The notes: a model not told the origin generated them from the letters alone. A DNA stretch of 64,000 nt from Corynebacterium glyciniphilum AJ 3170 (GCF_000626675.1 NZ_CP006842.1:2356001-2420000); one strand, 5' to 3'. Shown: positions 1-8,658, counted from the first letter of the stretch. Made by a program: numbers and translations.

Positions 1-1578
1 GTCGGAGAACCGCAGGGTGGGCCCCGATGACGTGCACTCCAGCGCTGGGGCACCCGCGGGATTGCCGACGGCGGTGTTGGCCTCGCGGAGGGATAGATCG
101 TCCATCGGGCCCGACGGCGGGACACCGACCTGCCAGTATCCCTTGCGCCCGGGCCAGTCCTGCACGGTAGTAAGCATGCCGGGAGCGACGACGTCGATAC
201 GCGGATCCGGGTCAAACGTGGCGGCTAGGGTGAGGGTGGAGTGTGTGATGGTACGGACCTCAGCGGCTGCGTCGGTTTTGCCGGTCATAGCGCGCAGCAG
301 ACCGAGGTTGGTGGTCACCCCGTCGATGCGGGTGTCACCCAGGGCAGTATTCAGCAGGTCGAGGGCCTTATCGCGGGCACCGTCACGGTCGTCAGCGTGT
401 GCGATGACCTTGGCGATCATCGGGTCGTAGAAGTGGGGGATCTCCAGGCCGGTCTCGACCCAGCCGTCGACGCGTACCCCGTCGATCCCCTCGGGGAAGA
501 CGGCGTTGGTGACCAGGCCGGGACTGGGCTCACAATTCTTGGCGGGGTCCTCGGCGTACACGCGGGCTTCCACCGCCCAGCCGGTGGGCTGTGGGTCGGT
601 GTCGAAGACGCCTGCATCCAGCCGCCCCTGCGCCAGCGTGAGCATCCAGTCGACGAGATCCACACCGTAGACCTCCTCCGTGACGGGATGCTCTACCTGC
701 AGGCGAGTGTTCATCTCCAGGAAGTATGCCTCCTCACGGGACGGATCGTAGATGAACTCCACGGTGCCGGCGGAACGGTAGTCCACCGAAGCAGCCAGGG
801 AGCGGGCCGACTCGTGGATCCCACGACGCACGGCCTCGGGGAGGTCGGGAGCCGGAGCTTCCTCGAGGACCTTCTGGTTGCGGCGCTGCAGGGAACAGTC
901 GCGGTCACCGATGACCGCGACGTTACCTGTGCCGTCGCCGAAGACCTGGACTTCGACGTGGCGGGCGGGCCGTACCAGACGTTCGAGGAACACCCCGCCG
1001 GAGCCGAAATTCTTCGTGGCGATCTTCTCCACCGCCTCGAAGGCCTCGACGACCTCTGCAGCGGTGGTGCAGGCCTGCATGCCGATGCCACCGCCGCCGC
1101 TGGATGCCTTGACCATCACCGGCAGGCCGATCTCCTCGGCCTGGGCCACAGCGTCCTGCGCGGTCTGCAGCAACCCGGTGCCCGGCAGCATGGGGACCCC
1201 GGCAGCGTTCGCGAGCTCGCGGGCGGTGTGCTTGACCCCGAAGCTTTCGAGCTGTTCGGGGGTCGGACCGACGAAGCGCATGCCGGCGGCCTCGACGCGG
1301 CGGGCGAAGTCGGCGTTCTCGGAGAGGAAGCCGTAGCCCGGGTGCACCGCACCAGCCTTCGAATCGGCGGCGACGGCGAGGATCTTGTCGATGTCGAGGT
1401 AGGATTCCGCTGCCGGCCCGGGGCCGAGCACGTGGGCTTCATCGGCCTCCCGGACGTGCGGTGCAGCGATGTCGGCCTCGGAGTAGACGGCGATGGTGCG
1501 GATGCCGCGGGCGCGGGCGGAACGGATGATGCGCAGGGCGATTTCGCCGCGGTTGGCGATGAGCAGGCTGTCAAACAT
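1..1578 (-). CDS. Urea/guanidine carboxylase, N-terminal 526 codons (3' end outside window)
   Basis: Biotin-dependent ATP-driven carboxylase acting on urea or, more likely in this context, guanidine. The visible part begins MFDSLLIANRGEIA and contains a full biotin-carboxylase module: the N-terminal fold, the ATP-grasp glycine loop (KASSGGGGIGM near residue 160) and the EMNTRLQVEHPVTE signature near residue 290. From about residue 450 it runs into a KipA-like carboxyltransferase domain (VVAPGMLTTVQDWPGRKGYW, then GVPPSGPMDD). The residues that separate urea from guanidine carboxylases lie in the unseen part. The start is the ATG at 1578, 14 bases after the stop of the DUF1989 gene transcribed ahead of it in the same operon. 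The fused biotinyl domain is expected beyond the window edge. Confidence 0.93.
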   Translation of the reverse strand, partial: MFDSLLIANRGEIALRIIRSARARGIRTIAVYSEADIAAPHVREADEAHVLGPGPAAESYLDIDKILAVAADSKAGAVHPGYGFLSENADFARRVEAAGMRFVGPTPEQLESFGVKHTARELANAAGVPMLPGTGLLQTAQDAVAQAEEIGLPVMVKASSGGGGIGMQACTTAAEVVEAFEAVEKIATKNFGSGGVFLERLVRPARHVEVQVFGDGTGNVAVIGDRDCSLQRRNQKVLEEAPAPDLPEAVRRGIHESARSLAASVDYRSAGTVEFIYDPSREEAYFLEMNTRLQVEHPVTEEVYGVDLVDWMLTLAQGRLDAGVFDTDPQPTGWAVEARVYAEDPAKNCEPSPGLVTNAVFPEGIDGVRVDGWVETGLEIPHFYDPMIAKVIAHADDRDGARDKALDLLNTALGDTRIDGVTTNLGLLRAMTGKTDAAAEVRTITHSTLTLAATFDPDPRIDVVAPGMLTTVQDWPGRKGYWQVGVPPSGPMDDLSLREANTAVGNPAGAPALECTSSGPTLRFSD

Positions 1579-1592
1579 GTCTAGTGGTCCTT

Positions 1593-2306
1593 CTAGGCGG
1601 CGGCAGTTGCGGGGCGGGTGACGGTCATCCGCAGTGGGGTGCAGTTGAAGTCGTTGCAGGGGTTGTTCATCTGCGGGCAGTTGGAGACGATGACCAGCAC
1701 GTCGCGCTCGGCACGTACGGCCACACGACGACCCGGAGCGGACATGCCGTCGACAATGCCCAGTGTCCCGTCCTGCTCGACAGGAACATTCATGAACCAG
1801 TTGAGGTTGGAGACCAGGTCACGCGGACCCATCCCGTACTTACGCGCCTCGACGAGGAAGTTCTCACGACAGCCGTGGTCGTGGTGAGTGTGGTGGCCGT
1901 AGCGCAGCGTGTTGGATTCTTTGCCACAGGCGCCACCGATCGTGTCCTGGCGGTCAACTTCGTTGGCGACTACGGTCATCAGTGGATTGGCCAGGTTGGA
2001 CTGCAGGACGGTGCCGGTGCGCACGTAGACATTGCGCTGCTCGGCCAGGGTGTGTGGGACGCTGTAGCGCTCGGCGGTCTCTGCGGCGTCGTAGATCAGG
2101 CAGTCCGCGGACTGGTTGCCACCGACATCGATGATGGTGAGGACATCGCCCTTCTTGACTTCTGCCGACCAGCCGTCGCGGGGCGCGACGATCTCGTCGA
2201 GGATCATCGCGCCGGCGACGGCGGGTTCGCTGTAGTCCAGGACGCTGTCGGGTGAGTGGATGGCACCGGGTTCGACGGTGGAGTTGATGGCGGTGGTTGT
2301 GGTCAT
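1593..2306 (-). CDS. DUF1989 protein (urea carboxylase-associated / carboxyguanidine deiminase subunit)
   Basis: A 237-residue member of the DUF1989 family long labelled urea-carboxylase-associated protein. Family members encoded in pairs beside such carboxylases have been shown to form a heteromeric carboxyguanidine deiminase giving allophanate. Likely metal-binding clusters are visible: GACGKESNTLRYGHHTHHDHG in the middle and NCPQMNNPCNDFNC near the C-terminus. It is the second gene of the operon; its ATG overlaps the stop of the longer DUF1989 gene (TGATG at 2306). It is the shorter, Cys/His-rich partner of the two. The subunit letter (CgdA or CgdB) is not assigned here. Confidence 0.88.
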   Translation of the reverse strand: MTTTTAINSTVEPGAIHSPDSVLDYSEPAVAGAMILDEIVAPRDGWSAEVKKGDVLTIIDVGGNQSADCLIYDAAETAERYSVPHTLAEQRNVYVRTGTVLQSNLANPLMTVVANEVDRQDTIGGACGKESNTLRYGHHTHHDHGCRENFLVEARKYGMGPRDLVSNLNWFMNVPVEQDGTLGIVDGMSAPGRRVAVRAERDVLVIVSNCPQMNNPCNDFNCTPLRMTVTRPATAAA

Positions 2307-3163
2307 CAGAGGGCCCTCGCTTCAATGTAGTCGACGGTGTTGAGGTAGGCGCGCTTGTTCTCCGGGGACATCTGCTCGCTGGGTCGGGTGGGCTCGCCGC
2401 GCCAGGCGTGGACACGCAAGGGCCCGTTCACATAGCTCTCTTCCGGGGCGAGGGGATGCGGCGAATTCGCGATGAGGATGATCAGGGGCATCTCTGCGAC
2501 AAGGTCCACATGGGTTCCTTCCCCTGCTCCGCCGGTGAAAGCGATGGTGCCGTCTGTCTCCACGTGGGTGCCTTTGAAGAAAGAGATCGAGGGTGGAAGG
2601 TCACGGGGCGCGAGGCCGTGTTTGGCCCCGGCCTGCTCGAACAGGCCCTGCCCGGAGGGATAGATGCCATGAATGGCAGGATCGCCGTACTTGCGGGCGG
2701 TCTGGGTGTCGGTCATAGTGCCGCAGAAGGTGTCGTGGTGGGCGGAGGAGTCCTCGACGACAGTGGCCAGCACGCGGCCTTCACCGGAGAGCAGTGGGTG
2801 GCCAGTGGTGACGTAGGCCTGCCAGGGGATCTTCACGGAATCGGCAGCGTTGTAGCGTTCCCAGGGCTCCATAGCGTTGAACAGCAGGACGTGGGCGCAG
2901 GTAGTGCCGTCGACATCCTCAAGGCGGATACGGGTTCCGCGGGCCACGACCTTGTGGGTGTAGCTGCCGGGGCCGACGGTCTCTGCCCAGGTGAGTCTGT
3001 CCGGGTCGACATCGTCCGGAGTGTATGGGCTGGAGTTCGCCGGGACGTAAGGCATGTAAGGGTTGGTCCGTGTGCCCTGCGCGCGGGCATCGCTGCGGGC
3101 ATTGGTCACGCTGTCGGTGACGTGGAGATCCCGTGCTCTCTCTTCTGTACTGGTGGTGCTCAT
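2306..3163 (-). CDS. DUF1989 protein, long paralogue (carboxyguanidine deiminase partner subunit)
   Basis: A 285-residue DUF1989 protein and first gene of the three-gene carboxylase operon. It shares the family core with its neighbour (GTRIRLEDVDGTTCAHVLLFNA near residue 80; a SAHHDTFCGT cluster near 150; a PHPL segment near the C-terminus) but has an extra N-terminal stretch of about 50 residues and fewer cysteines, so the pair probably forms a heteromer in which the shorter subunit carries most metal ligands. The start is the ATG at 3163, preceded by an AGGATGAGACG stretch that includes a ribosome-binding site. The 250-base leader upstream contains three inverted repeats, listed separately. 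Allophanate hydrolase genes would be expected beyond the window. Confidence 0.87.
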   Translation of the reverse strand: MSTTSTEERARDLHVTDSVTNARSDARAQGTRTNPYMPYVPANSSPYTPDDVDPDRLTWAETVGPGSYTHKVVARGTRIRLEDVDGTTCAHVLLFNAMEPWERYNAADSVKIPWQAYVTTGHPLLSGEGRVLATVVEDSSAHHDTFCGTMTDTQTARKYGDPAIHGIYPSGQGLFEQAGAKHGLAPRDLPPSISFFKGTHVETDGTIAFTGGAGEGTHVDLVAEMPLIILIANSPHPLAPEESYVNGPLRVHAWRGEPTRPSEQMSPENKRAYLNTVDYIEARAL

Positions 3164-3176
3164 CGTCTCATCCTTT

Positions 3177-3202
3177 GAGTATCTGTCGTTTGATCGATAC
3201 TC
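3177..3202. promoter_or_regulatory. Inverted repeat upstream of the DUF1989/carboxylase operon (possible operator)
   Basis: Perfect 7-bp arms GAGTATC and GATACTC are separated by 12 bases, ending 14 bases ahead of the start of the first operon gene. Arm length, spacing and position suit a repressor or activator site, but no regulator gene lies next to it, so the binding protein is unknown. Confidence 0.4.
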
Positions 3203-3249
3203 TGACGATGATGATGGGCTTGTGTTGCCGATCAGTACGAATGGTGTTT

Positions 3250-3285
3250 CGTAGTGGTTAAAGGTTTCACCGCAGCACCACTACG
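3250..3285. repeat. Hairpin sharing sequence with the adjacent large palindrome
   Basis: Perfect 9-bp arms CGTAGTGGT (3250-3258) and ACCACTACG (3277-3285) with an 18-base loop. The right arm shares five bases (3281-3285) with the left arm of the 28-bp palindrome at 3281-3355, so in one RNA the two hairpins cannot both form fully. It lies in the leader between the nucleoside hydrolase stop and the DUF1989 operon. Confidence 0.5.
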
Positions 3286-3355
3286 TCGAATCATCGCCTT
3301 TCCAGGTAGCAAAAAAGACATAAACGGTGCCTGGAAGGGCGATGATTCGACGTAG
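3281..3355. repeat. Dispersed palindromic repeat, copy 1
   Basis: Two 28-base arms (3281-3308 and 3328-3355) are complementary at 26 of 28 positions, with the two exceptions able to form G-U pairs in one RNA strand. The loop is 19 bases and contains a run of six A. The arm core, GTCGAATCATCGCC followed by TTCCAGG, recurs in a second palindrome at 40745-40813. It lies 58 bases past the stop of the minus-strand nucleoside hydrolase, so it may double as a terminator, though no T-run follows the stem. Confidence 0.75.
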
Positions 3356-3413
3356 GGAGTGGAAACGGGCACACAGGAGCGTGGTATCTGTCGGGGTGAC
3401 CTTCCGACACCCG

Positions 3414-4415
3414 CTACAGGCTCAGCAGCCGCTGCCGGAGTACCTGCGGAAAACCGTCGGCGGACTGCAGGACGACCCGCACATTCGCGCCGTCGACATC
3501 CACGCCCTCCGAGCCCGCGGCACGCTGGTGCCGCAGATCGCACACGGTCTGCCCCCTGCCCGGGCCGGTGGTCGTGTCCACCTCGACCGGAACCCTTGGC
3601 GCCCGAATCAGCTCCACCTCCCCCACTGCGATGGCGGCGGCCAGAGGATCATGCAGGGCGCAGCACCGTCGACCAAAAACGCCCTGATAGAAGTCAGCGT
3701 AGTAGTCCAGCATCTGACCGATCGCCGCCACGACCGGCGTGGAAGAGTGCTGCAGACTCTCAATATCGGTGGTCTCGAAGGTGTTGACCATCGTGGTGTC
3801 CAGCGGAACCAGCGTGACCGGCCAGGATGCGGAGAGCACCTCCTGCGCCGCCTCCGGGTCGTGACCGATGTTCGCCTCCGCTACGGGTGTGATGTTGCCC
3901 GGCACCATCGCGGCCCCACCCATCACGGTCACCTCGGCAACCCGGTCGACGATACCGGGGTCACGCCGCAGCGCCAACGCCAGGTTCGTCAGCGGCCCAA
4001 CGGCGAGGATGCGCAGCTGCCCCTCGTGCTCACAGGACAGTCGCAGCAGCAGATCGACGGCATCGACGTCCGCCACACTGGCCGATGTCGCAGGAAGCAC
4101 CGTCTCACGGGTGCCTCCGACACCGTCCTCACCGTGCACCCGTACCGCACCCCCGAAGAAAGAGCCGACCAGCGGGTCGGATGCACCGACCGCGACCGGA
4201 ATGTCGTCGTGTCCCGTCATTTCCAGCAGACGCAGGGTGTTCTCTGCGCCACCCGGCGCGTCGAGGTTTCCGTGGACGGAGCCTACGCCGACCAGCGCCA
4301 CGGTAGGCGTGGCCAGCAGGTAGCCGAGGGCGAGGGCGTCGTCAATGCCGGTGTCGCAGTCAAGGAAGACCGGGATCCGGGGTTCCGTCGATTCAGTCAC
4401 AGTGCTCATCTCCAT
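3414..4415 (-). CDS. Inosine/uridine-preferring nucleoside hydrolase family protein
   Basis: Hydrolyses the N-glycosidic bond of nucleosides, giving ribose and free base. The N-terminal DCDTGIDDALAL calcium-binding motif (about residues 19-30) is intact, and VMGGAAMVPGNITPVAEANIG near residue 175 followed by HDPEAA is the usual second signature. Length (333 residues) is normal. The C-terminal tail after about residue 270 is less family-like. Two in-frame starts lie close together (4415 and 4409); neither has a well-spaced ribosome-binding site. It is divergent from the ABC importer, with 88 bases between. A direct repeat of ATGCTTCCGT (4416-4435) lies just upstream and may be regulatory. Context suggests salvage of imported nucleosides. 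Confidence 0.9.
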   Translation of the reverse strand: MEMSTVTESTEPRIPVFLDCDTGIDDALALGYLLATPTVALVGVGSVHGNLDAPGGAENTLRLLEMTGHDDIPVAVGASDPLVGSFFGGAVRVHGEDGVGGTRETVLPATSASVADVDAVDLLLRLSCEHEGQLRILAVGPLTNLALALRRDPGIVDRVAEVTVMGGAAMVPGNITPVAEANIGHDPEAAQEVLSASWPVTLVPLDTTMVNTFETTDIESLQHSSTPVVAAIGQMLDYYADFYQGVFGRRCCALHDPLAAAIAVGEVELIRAPRVPVEVDTTTGPGRGQTVCDLRHQRAAGSEGVDVDGANVRVVLQSADGFPQVLRQRLLSL

Positions 4416-4468
4416 ATGCTTCCGTATGCTTCCGTATTCGTCTGTGTTCTTCCCTGACCGGACTCATC

Positions 4469-4504
4469 GTGCCAGTGTCCCGTCCGCCCCGTACAGTGAC
4501 CCCA
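4469..4504 (+). promoter_or_regulatory. Putative leaderless promoter of the ABC importer operon
   Basis: GTGCCA (4469-4474), a 17-base spacer and TACAGT (4492-4497) form a reasonable housekeeping promoter. Only six bases separate the -10 box from the ATG at 4504, so transcription would begin at or next to the start codon. Leaderless transcripts are common in actinobacteria, and this supports the 4504 start over the ATG at 4567. Confidence 0.5.
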
Positions 4505-5625
4505 TGACGTTCACCCGGAGACCCCCGGGAGCCGACGACGCCTCCACCTTGGCAGTCGGCCCCGCCATGCGCCGACACGGCACCGCCCGCCGCACCAGCA
4601 CCGTCCTCACCGCCGTCCTGGCTGTCACCGCACTCGTTCTGAGCGGATGCGCTCTGCGGGGTCTCGACGATGACGCCCTACGTATCCAACTGGCGTTCGT
4701 GAAGAACTCGCAGAACGCCGGCGAATACATCGCCGACCATGACGGCTACTACCGCGACGCGGGGTTTTCCAAAGTCGACCTGATCGCCGGGCCGACTGCG
4801 GTGGAGCAATCGGCGGCGACCGGGCACGCCACCGTCGCCGGATCAACCGCACTGGGCACCGCCAATGCCATCGATTCCGAGGGAATGCCGATCAAGATCA
4901 TCGGGGCGATCTACGCGAGGAACGCCTTCACCATCATCTCCATGAACGGGCCCTCCGCGATTCGCACGCCAGCTGACCTCGAGGGCGCACGCATCGCCGT
5001 GACGCCAGGAACCGCCCAGTCGATGGTGGAGGGTCTCGCCCGCGCCAACGACATCGACCCGTCCACCATCACGTTCGTCCCCGCCGGTGAAACCGCCGTA
5101 CTGACCAGTGGCGAGGTCGACGGTTTCCACGGTCTTACCGCCAACCAGCTCATCGATCTGCAACGCGCCGGTCACGACGTCGTATCCCTGGACCTGGCCG
5201 ACCACGGCATGCCTTTCGCCGGTGCAGCCTACGCGGTATCCCAGGAGAGCATCGACGGCAACCGCGAGAACCTGAAGAAGTTCCTCGAAGCATCCATCCG
5301 AGGCTGGAGGGAGGCCATTGACGACCCTCGACGCGGGGCAGAACTGGCCACCGACATCTACGGTGCCGACCTGGGCCTGGACCCTGAAAAGGAACTCCTG
5401 CAGGCCGAGGCACAGATCGAGTTCATCGACAACGACCAGACGGCTCCCGGCGAACTGTTCCGACTCACCGACGACGCCATGGCCGAAAACGTCGAGTCCC
5501 TGCGTCTCAGCGGCATCGACGTCAGCACAGACGAACTGTTCGACATGAGCCTGCTCGACGAGGTCTACGAGGAGAACCCCGACCTCAGAGACCCCGTACC
5601 CGCCGACCCGAAGGACGCAGCGTGA
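4504..5625 (+). CDS. ABC importer substrate-binding lipoprotein, NMT1/SsuA type
   Basis: Captures the substrate outside the membrane for the importer encoded downstream. A basic N-region ([10 protein letters not shown]) and hydrophobic stretch end in the lipobox LVLSGC, giving a lipid-anchored Cys near residue 45 from the 4504 start, or near 24 if translation begins at the ATG at 4567. The mature part has the two-lobe NMT1/THI5-like pattern ([18 protein letters not shown], then [11 protein letters not shown] and [20 protein letters not shown]), as in binding proteins for sulfonates, pyrimidine precursors and similar small molecules. The substrate cannot be read from sequence; flanking nucleoside hydrolase and deoxyribosyltransferase genes point to a nucleoside or base. 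The stop overlaps the ATPase start (GTGA). Confidence 0.88.
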   Translation: MTFTRRPPGADDASTLAVGPAMRRHGTARRTSTVLTAVLAVTALVLSGCALRGLDDDALRIQLAFVKNSQNAGEYIADHDGYYRDAGFSKVDLIAGPTAVEQSAATGHATVAGSTALGTANAIDSEGMPIKIIGAIYARNAFTIISMNGPSAIRTPADLEGARIAVTPGTAQSMVEGLARANDIDPSTITFVPAGETAVLTSGEVDGFHGLTANQLIDLQRAGHDVVSLDLADHGMPFAGAAYAVSQESIDGNRENLKKFLEASIRGWREAIDDPRRGAELATDIYGADLGLDPEKELLQAEAQIEFIDNDQTAPGELFRLTDDAMAENVESLRLSGIDVSTDELFDMSLLDEVYEENPDLRDPVPADPKDAA

Positions 5626-6440
5626 CCACTCCCGACACCACAGGCGCCGCCGCGCCCAGCGGCATCCGACTCGACAACCTCACCAAGATGTTCCCCGGCG
5701 GGGTCACCGCCCTGGACTCGGTAAGTCTGGACATCCCCCACGGCAGCTTCCTGGCCCTCGTCGGCCCGTCCGGCTGCGGCAAGTCCACCGTCCTGCGCAT
5801 CCTCGCCGGACTGGAGGACCCCACGGAAGGCTCCGCCACCGTGCATGACCTCACCCCGAAGGAGCTGCGCAGCCGCCACGAACTCGGCATCGCGTTCCAG
5901 GACGCCGCCCTGCTCCCCTGGCGCTCGGTCGCCTCGAACATCCGGCTGCCCCGCGAGATCGCCAAAGCCCCGTTGCCGGACGATGTGCTCGCCGACCTCA
6001 TCAGACTGGTACGACTCGAGGGCTTCGAGGACTCAAAACCAAGCCAGCTCTCCGGCGGCATGCGCCAGCGTGTCTCCATCGCCCGCGCCCTGGCCGCCGA
6101 TCCATCCGTCCTGCTGCTCGACGAGCCCTTCGGCGCGCTGGACGACATGACACGTCAACGGATGAACCTGGAGCTGCAGCGCATCTGGACGGAGAATCCG
6201 GCCACCACGCTTCTAGTGACCCACGGGATCGCCGAGGCGGTGTTCCTCGCCGACTCCATCGCCGTGATGAGTGCCCGGCCCGGCACCGTCCGTGAGATCG
6301 TCGAGGTCGACCTGCCCCGGCCCCGCACCCCCGAGATGATGCGGACCCCGGAGTTCCACGCGATCGTCGACCACGTCTCCGACTTACTGTTCTCCTTCGA
6401 GAACACTCCGGACACGCCCGAAACCCGGGAGGCACCGTGA
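5622..6440 (+). CDS. ABC importer ATP-binding protein (SsuB/TauB-like)
   Basis: Energises the importer from the cytoplasmic face. All nucleotide-binding motifs are present: Walker [10 protein letters not shown] (about residues 47-55), Q-loop [10 protein letters not shown], signature LSGGMRQR, Walker [12 protein letters not shown] and the switch His in [11 protein letters not shown]. Length (272 residues) is typical of the nitrate/sulfonate/taurine importer branch. It starts with GTG inside a 4-bp overlap with the lipoprotein gene and ends in another 4-bp overlap with the permease gene, so the three proteins are translationally coupled. Confidence 0.93.
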   Translation: MTTPDTTGAAAPSGIRLDNLTKMFPGGVTALDSVSLDIPHGSFLALVGPSGCGKSTVLRILAGLEDPTEGSATVHDLTPKELRSRHELGIAFQDAALLPWRSVASNIRLPREIAKAPLPDDVLADLIRLVRLEGFEDSKPSQLSGGMRQRVSIARALAADPSVLLLDEPFGALDDMTRQRMNLELQRIWTENPATTLLVTHGIAEAVFLADSIAVMSARPGTVREIVEVDLPRPRTPEMMRTPEFHAIVDHVSDLLFSFENTPDTPETREAP

Positions 6441-8065
6441 CGCGGCCGCGCGCAACCTCCGGAGTTCGTGGAGCTCGCGGCGCTGCCGGGGCTCGCAGCA
6501 CCGTCAACGTCCTACTTGTCCTGGTCGGCGTCCTCGCGGCCTGGTGGATCCTGGCGGCCACCGTCCTGCGGCCGCTGGAGACCATCCCCACCCCCGGCGA
6601 GATCGTCTCGCGTATCGCCGACGACGGGCTGACCTTCTACTGGGTCAACCTCAAGGTCACCGCCATGGAGGCCGGTCAAGGCTATCTGCTCGGCGTCGGA
6701 CTGGCGATCGCCGCGTCGGTGCTGGCACTGCTGTTCCCCCGGCTGCGCGGGATCGTCATGCAGGTCGCGGTGATCACCTACTCCCTGCCGATCATCGCCG
6801 TGGGGCCGGTGATCTACCTGATGATCGGTGCACCGTCCAGCGGCGACCCGTCGGCCACCGCGGTCCTTCTCTCAGCCCTGGCGATCTTCTTCACCACCGT
6901 CGTCGGGACCCTGCTCGGACTAGACGCCGCCGACCAGCGCTCCCTCGACCTCGTGGACGTCTACGGCGGGTCGCGACTGACCCGGCTGATGAAGGTGCAG
7001 CTCATCGCAGCCGTGCCGTCGATCCTCACCGCGCTGAAGGTTGCGGCACCGATCTCCGTGCTCGGCGCGATCCTCGGTGAGTACGTCGGTGGCGTGGACC
7101 GTGGACTCGGGCCGGCGTTGTTGAACGCACAGCAGGCGTCGGACGTCTCGCGCACGTGGGCCCTGGCGTTGGCGGCGGCGTTGCTGGCCGGCGCGTGGTT
7201 CGCACTGATGGCGCTGTTGTCGCAGTTGGTCACCCGCCTCGGCTGGGGCGTCACCGAGGTGTCGACCACAGCGACGAAACGCACTCCGCGCTCGCCCTGG
7301 GCCGTCACCGGCGATGTTGTCGTGTCCCTGGTGGTCATCGGCGCGGTGTGGACCTTCGGTCTGCGCCTGTTCGGCATCTCCCCGTTCGTGGGACGCACTC
7401 CGGCCGAAGTGGTGGGCTATCTCGCCGACAACAGTGACAGCGCCGACGGGCAGAACCACTTCCTGGCCCTGCTGCCCGAGTTGTGGCGCACCCTGCTGGA
7501 TACCGGCATGGGCTTCGTCCTGGGCCTGGCGGCGGCCGTTGTCGCGGCATCGTTGTTCCTGGTCTTCCCCACGCTCGAACGGGCGTTGATGCCGCTGGCG
7601 CTGTTCTTCCAGTCGGTTCCGCTGGTCGCGATCGCCCCGGTGCTGATCATCATCTTCGGACGCGGCCAGTTCACCGTGGCGATGATGGGGGCGATCATCG
7701 TGTTCTTCCCCGCGCTCGTGAACATCGGTTCGGCGCTGAAGAACGTACCTCCGGCGCTGATCGACCTGGTGCGCACCTACGGCGCAGGACGGGCCGGGGA
7801 GCTGGTGAAGATACGGGTCCCCGCCTGCCTTCCCGCCATCTTCGCCGCAGTCCGGATCGCCATTCCGGGCGCGCTGTCCGGGGCGTTGCTGGCCGAGTGG
7901 TTGGCGACCGGTCAAGGCATCGGATCCGTGGTGATCACCGCAGTGGGCAGTGCCGACACCGATGTGGTGTGGGCGTCAGTGACGGTGGTGACAGTGACCG
8001 CACTGATCCTCTACGGGGTGGCGGCGCTGTTGGAGAACGCCGCACGGAAGCGGTGGGGAACATAA
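6437..8065 (+). CDS. ABC importer permease with two fused transmembrane domains
   Basis: Forms the membrane channel of the importer. At 542 residues it is about twice the length of a SsuC/TauC-type permease and carries two complete copies of the domain: the first at about residues 20-275 with the ATPase-coupling EAA segment [21 protein letters not shown], the second at about 290-540 with [21 protein letters not shown]. Importers of this class normally use a homodimer of a single-domain permease; here one polypeptide should supply both halves. The two halves are clearly diverged, so this is not a recent tandem duplication. It is coupled by GTGA overlap to the ATPase and followed two bases later by the deoxyribosyltransferase-like gene. 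Confidence 0.92.
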   Translation: MTRPRATSGVRGARGAAGARSTVNVLLVLVGVLAAWWILAATVLRPLETIPTPGEIVSRIADDGLTFYWVNLKVTAMEAGQGYLLGVGLAIAASVLALLFPRLRGIVMQVAVITYSLPIIAVGPVIYLMIGAPSSGDPSATAVLLSALAIFFTTVVGTLLGLDAADQRSLDLVDVYGGSRLTRLMKVQLIAAVPSILTALKVAAPISVLGAILGEYVGGVDRGLGPALLNAQQASDVSRTWALALAAALLAGAWFALMALLSQLVTRLGWGVTEVSTTATKRTPRSPWAVTGDVVVSLVVIGAVWTFGLRLFGISPFVGRTPAEVVGYLADNSDSADGQNHFLALLPELWRTLLDTGMGFVLGLAAAVVAASLFLVFPTLERALMPLALFFQSVPLVAIAPVLIIIFGRGQFTVAMMGAIIVFFPALVNIGSALKNVPPALIDLVRTYGAGRAGELVKIRVPACLPAIFAAVRIAIPGALSGALLAEWLATGQGIGSVVITAVGSADTDVVWASVTVVTVTALILYGVAALLENAARKRWGT

Positions 8066-8067
8066 CG

Positions 8068-8658
8068 ATGACGGAAAGACGAATGGAGATGAGCCGGGAG
8101 ATGGCGACAGAGATCAAGGTGTACCTGGCCGGCCCGGAGGTATTCCTCCCGGACGCCGCGCCGGTCGTCGAAGAGATGCGTCGACTGTGCCGGGAGCACG
8201 GCCTGACGCCGATTGCGCCGCTGGATGCCGGGGTCGACGGTGACATGGACGGCGGTACCGGCGGAGTGTCGGCACCGGTCAGCGGCGCGCCGGACCCTGC
8301 GTGGATCTTCGAGAAGAACGTCTCGCGTATCCGTGCCTCAGACGCGGTCATCGCGAACGTGAACCACTTCCGGGGGTCGGAGCCGGACTCGGGGACCTGC
8401 TTCGAACTCGGCTACGCCCACGCGCTGGGCAAGAAGCTGTACATCTACTCCGACGACGGGGCGACCGCCGTCGACCGGGTGCGGGAGTTCTACGGTCCGG
8501 TCGACGAGGTCGCCGGTGAGCGTCCGACGGATCCGGACGGTACGTTCGTCGAGAACTTCGGCTACGCGGTGAACCTGATGATGGCCGTGCCGGCGGTGAC
8601 GGTGAACGGCACCTTCGCTGACGCGGTAAAGGTGGCCAGCGCTGACCTGCTGGGCTGA
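8068..8658 (+). CDS. Nucleoside 2-deoxyribosyltransferase-like protein
   Basis: Member of the family that transfers or hydrolyses the deoxyribosyl group of 2'-deoxynucleosides and related nucleotides. Family marks are the N-terminal KVYLAGPEVFLPDA, DAVIANVNHFRGSEPDSGT and FELGYAHALGKKLYIYSDD, in which the Glu of FELGYA is the expected nucleophile. The first possible ATG is 8068, two bases after the permease stop; ATGs at 8083, 8089 and 8101 (MATEIKVYLAG) are also in frame, and the last gives the most family-like N-terminus (185 residues). It is the last gene of the importer operon, which argues that the importer brings in a nucleoside, base or analogue. Confidence 0.87.
   Translation: MTERRMEMSREMATEIKVYLAGPEVFLPDAAPVVEEMRRLCREHGLTPIAPLDAGVDGDMDGGTGGVSAPVSGAPDPAWIFEKNVSRIRASDAVIANVNHFRGSEPDSGTCFELGYAHALGKKLYIYSDDGATAVDRVREFYGPVDEVAGERPTDPDGTFVENFGYAVNLMMAVPAVTVNGTFADAVKVASADLLG

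Noticed and set aside
241-1584. Long plus-strand open frame of 447 codons
   Set aside because: It is antisense to the urea/guanidine carboxylase, whose minus-strand frame is open across the window edge and has all biotin-carboxylase motifs; the plus-strand translation is not protein-like.
3163-3413. Guanidine (ykkC-type) riboswitch expected ahead of the DUF1989 operon
   Set aside because: The conserved ykkC core elements were looked for by eye in the leader and not found; only inverted repeats are present. A covariance-model search would settle it.
3327-4457. 376-codon plus-strand open frame
   Set aside because: Antisense shadow of the nucleoside hydrolase gene, which has intact active-site motifs.
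4345-4503. Upstream extension of the binding-protein gene
   Set aside because: It would overlap the divergent nucleoside hydrolase and both promoters and place the lipoprotein signal far inside the protein.
7483-8067. N-terminal extension of the deoxyribosyltransferase-like protein to 391 residues
   Set aside because: The extra part is out of frame inside the permease gene and Arg/Gly-rich; the family N-terminus is at 8068-8101.
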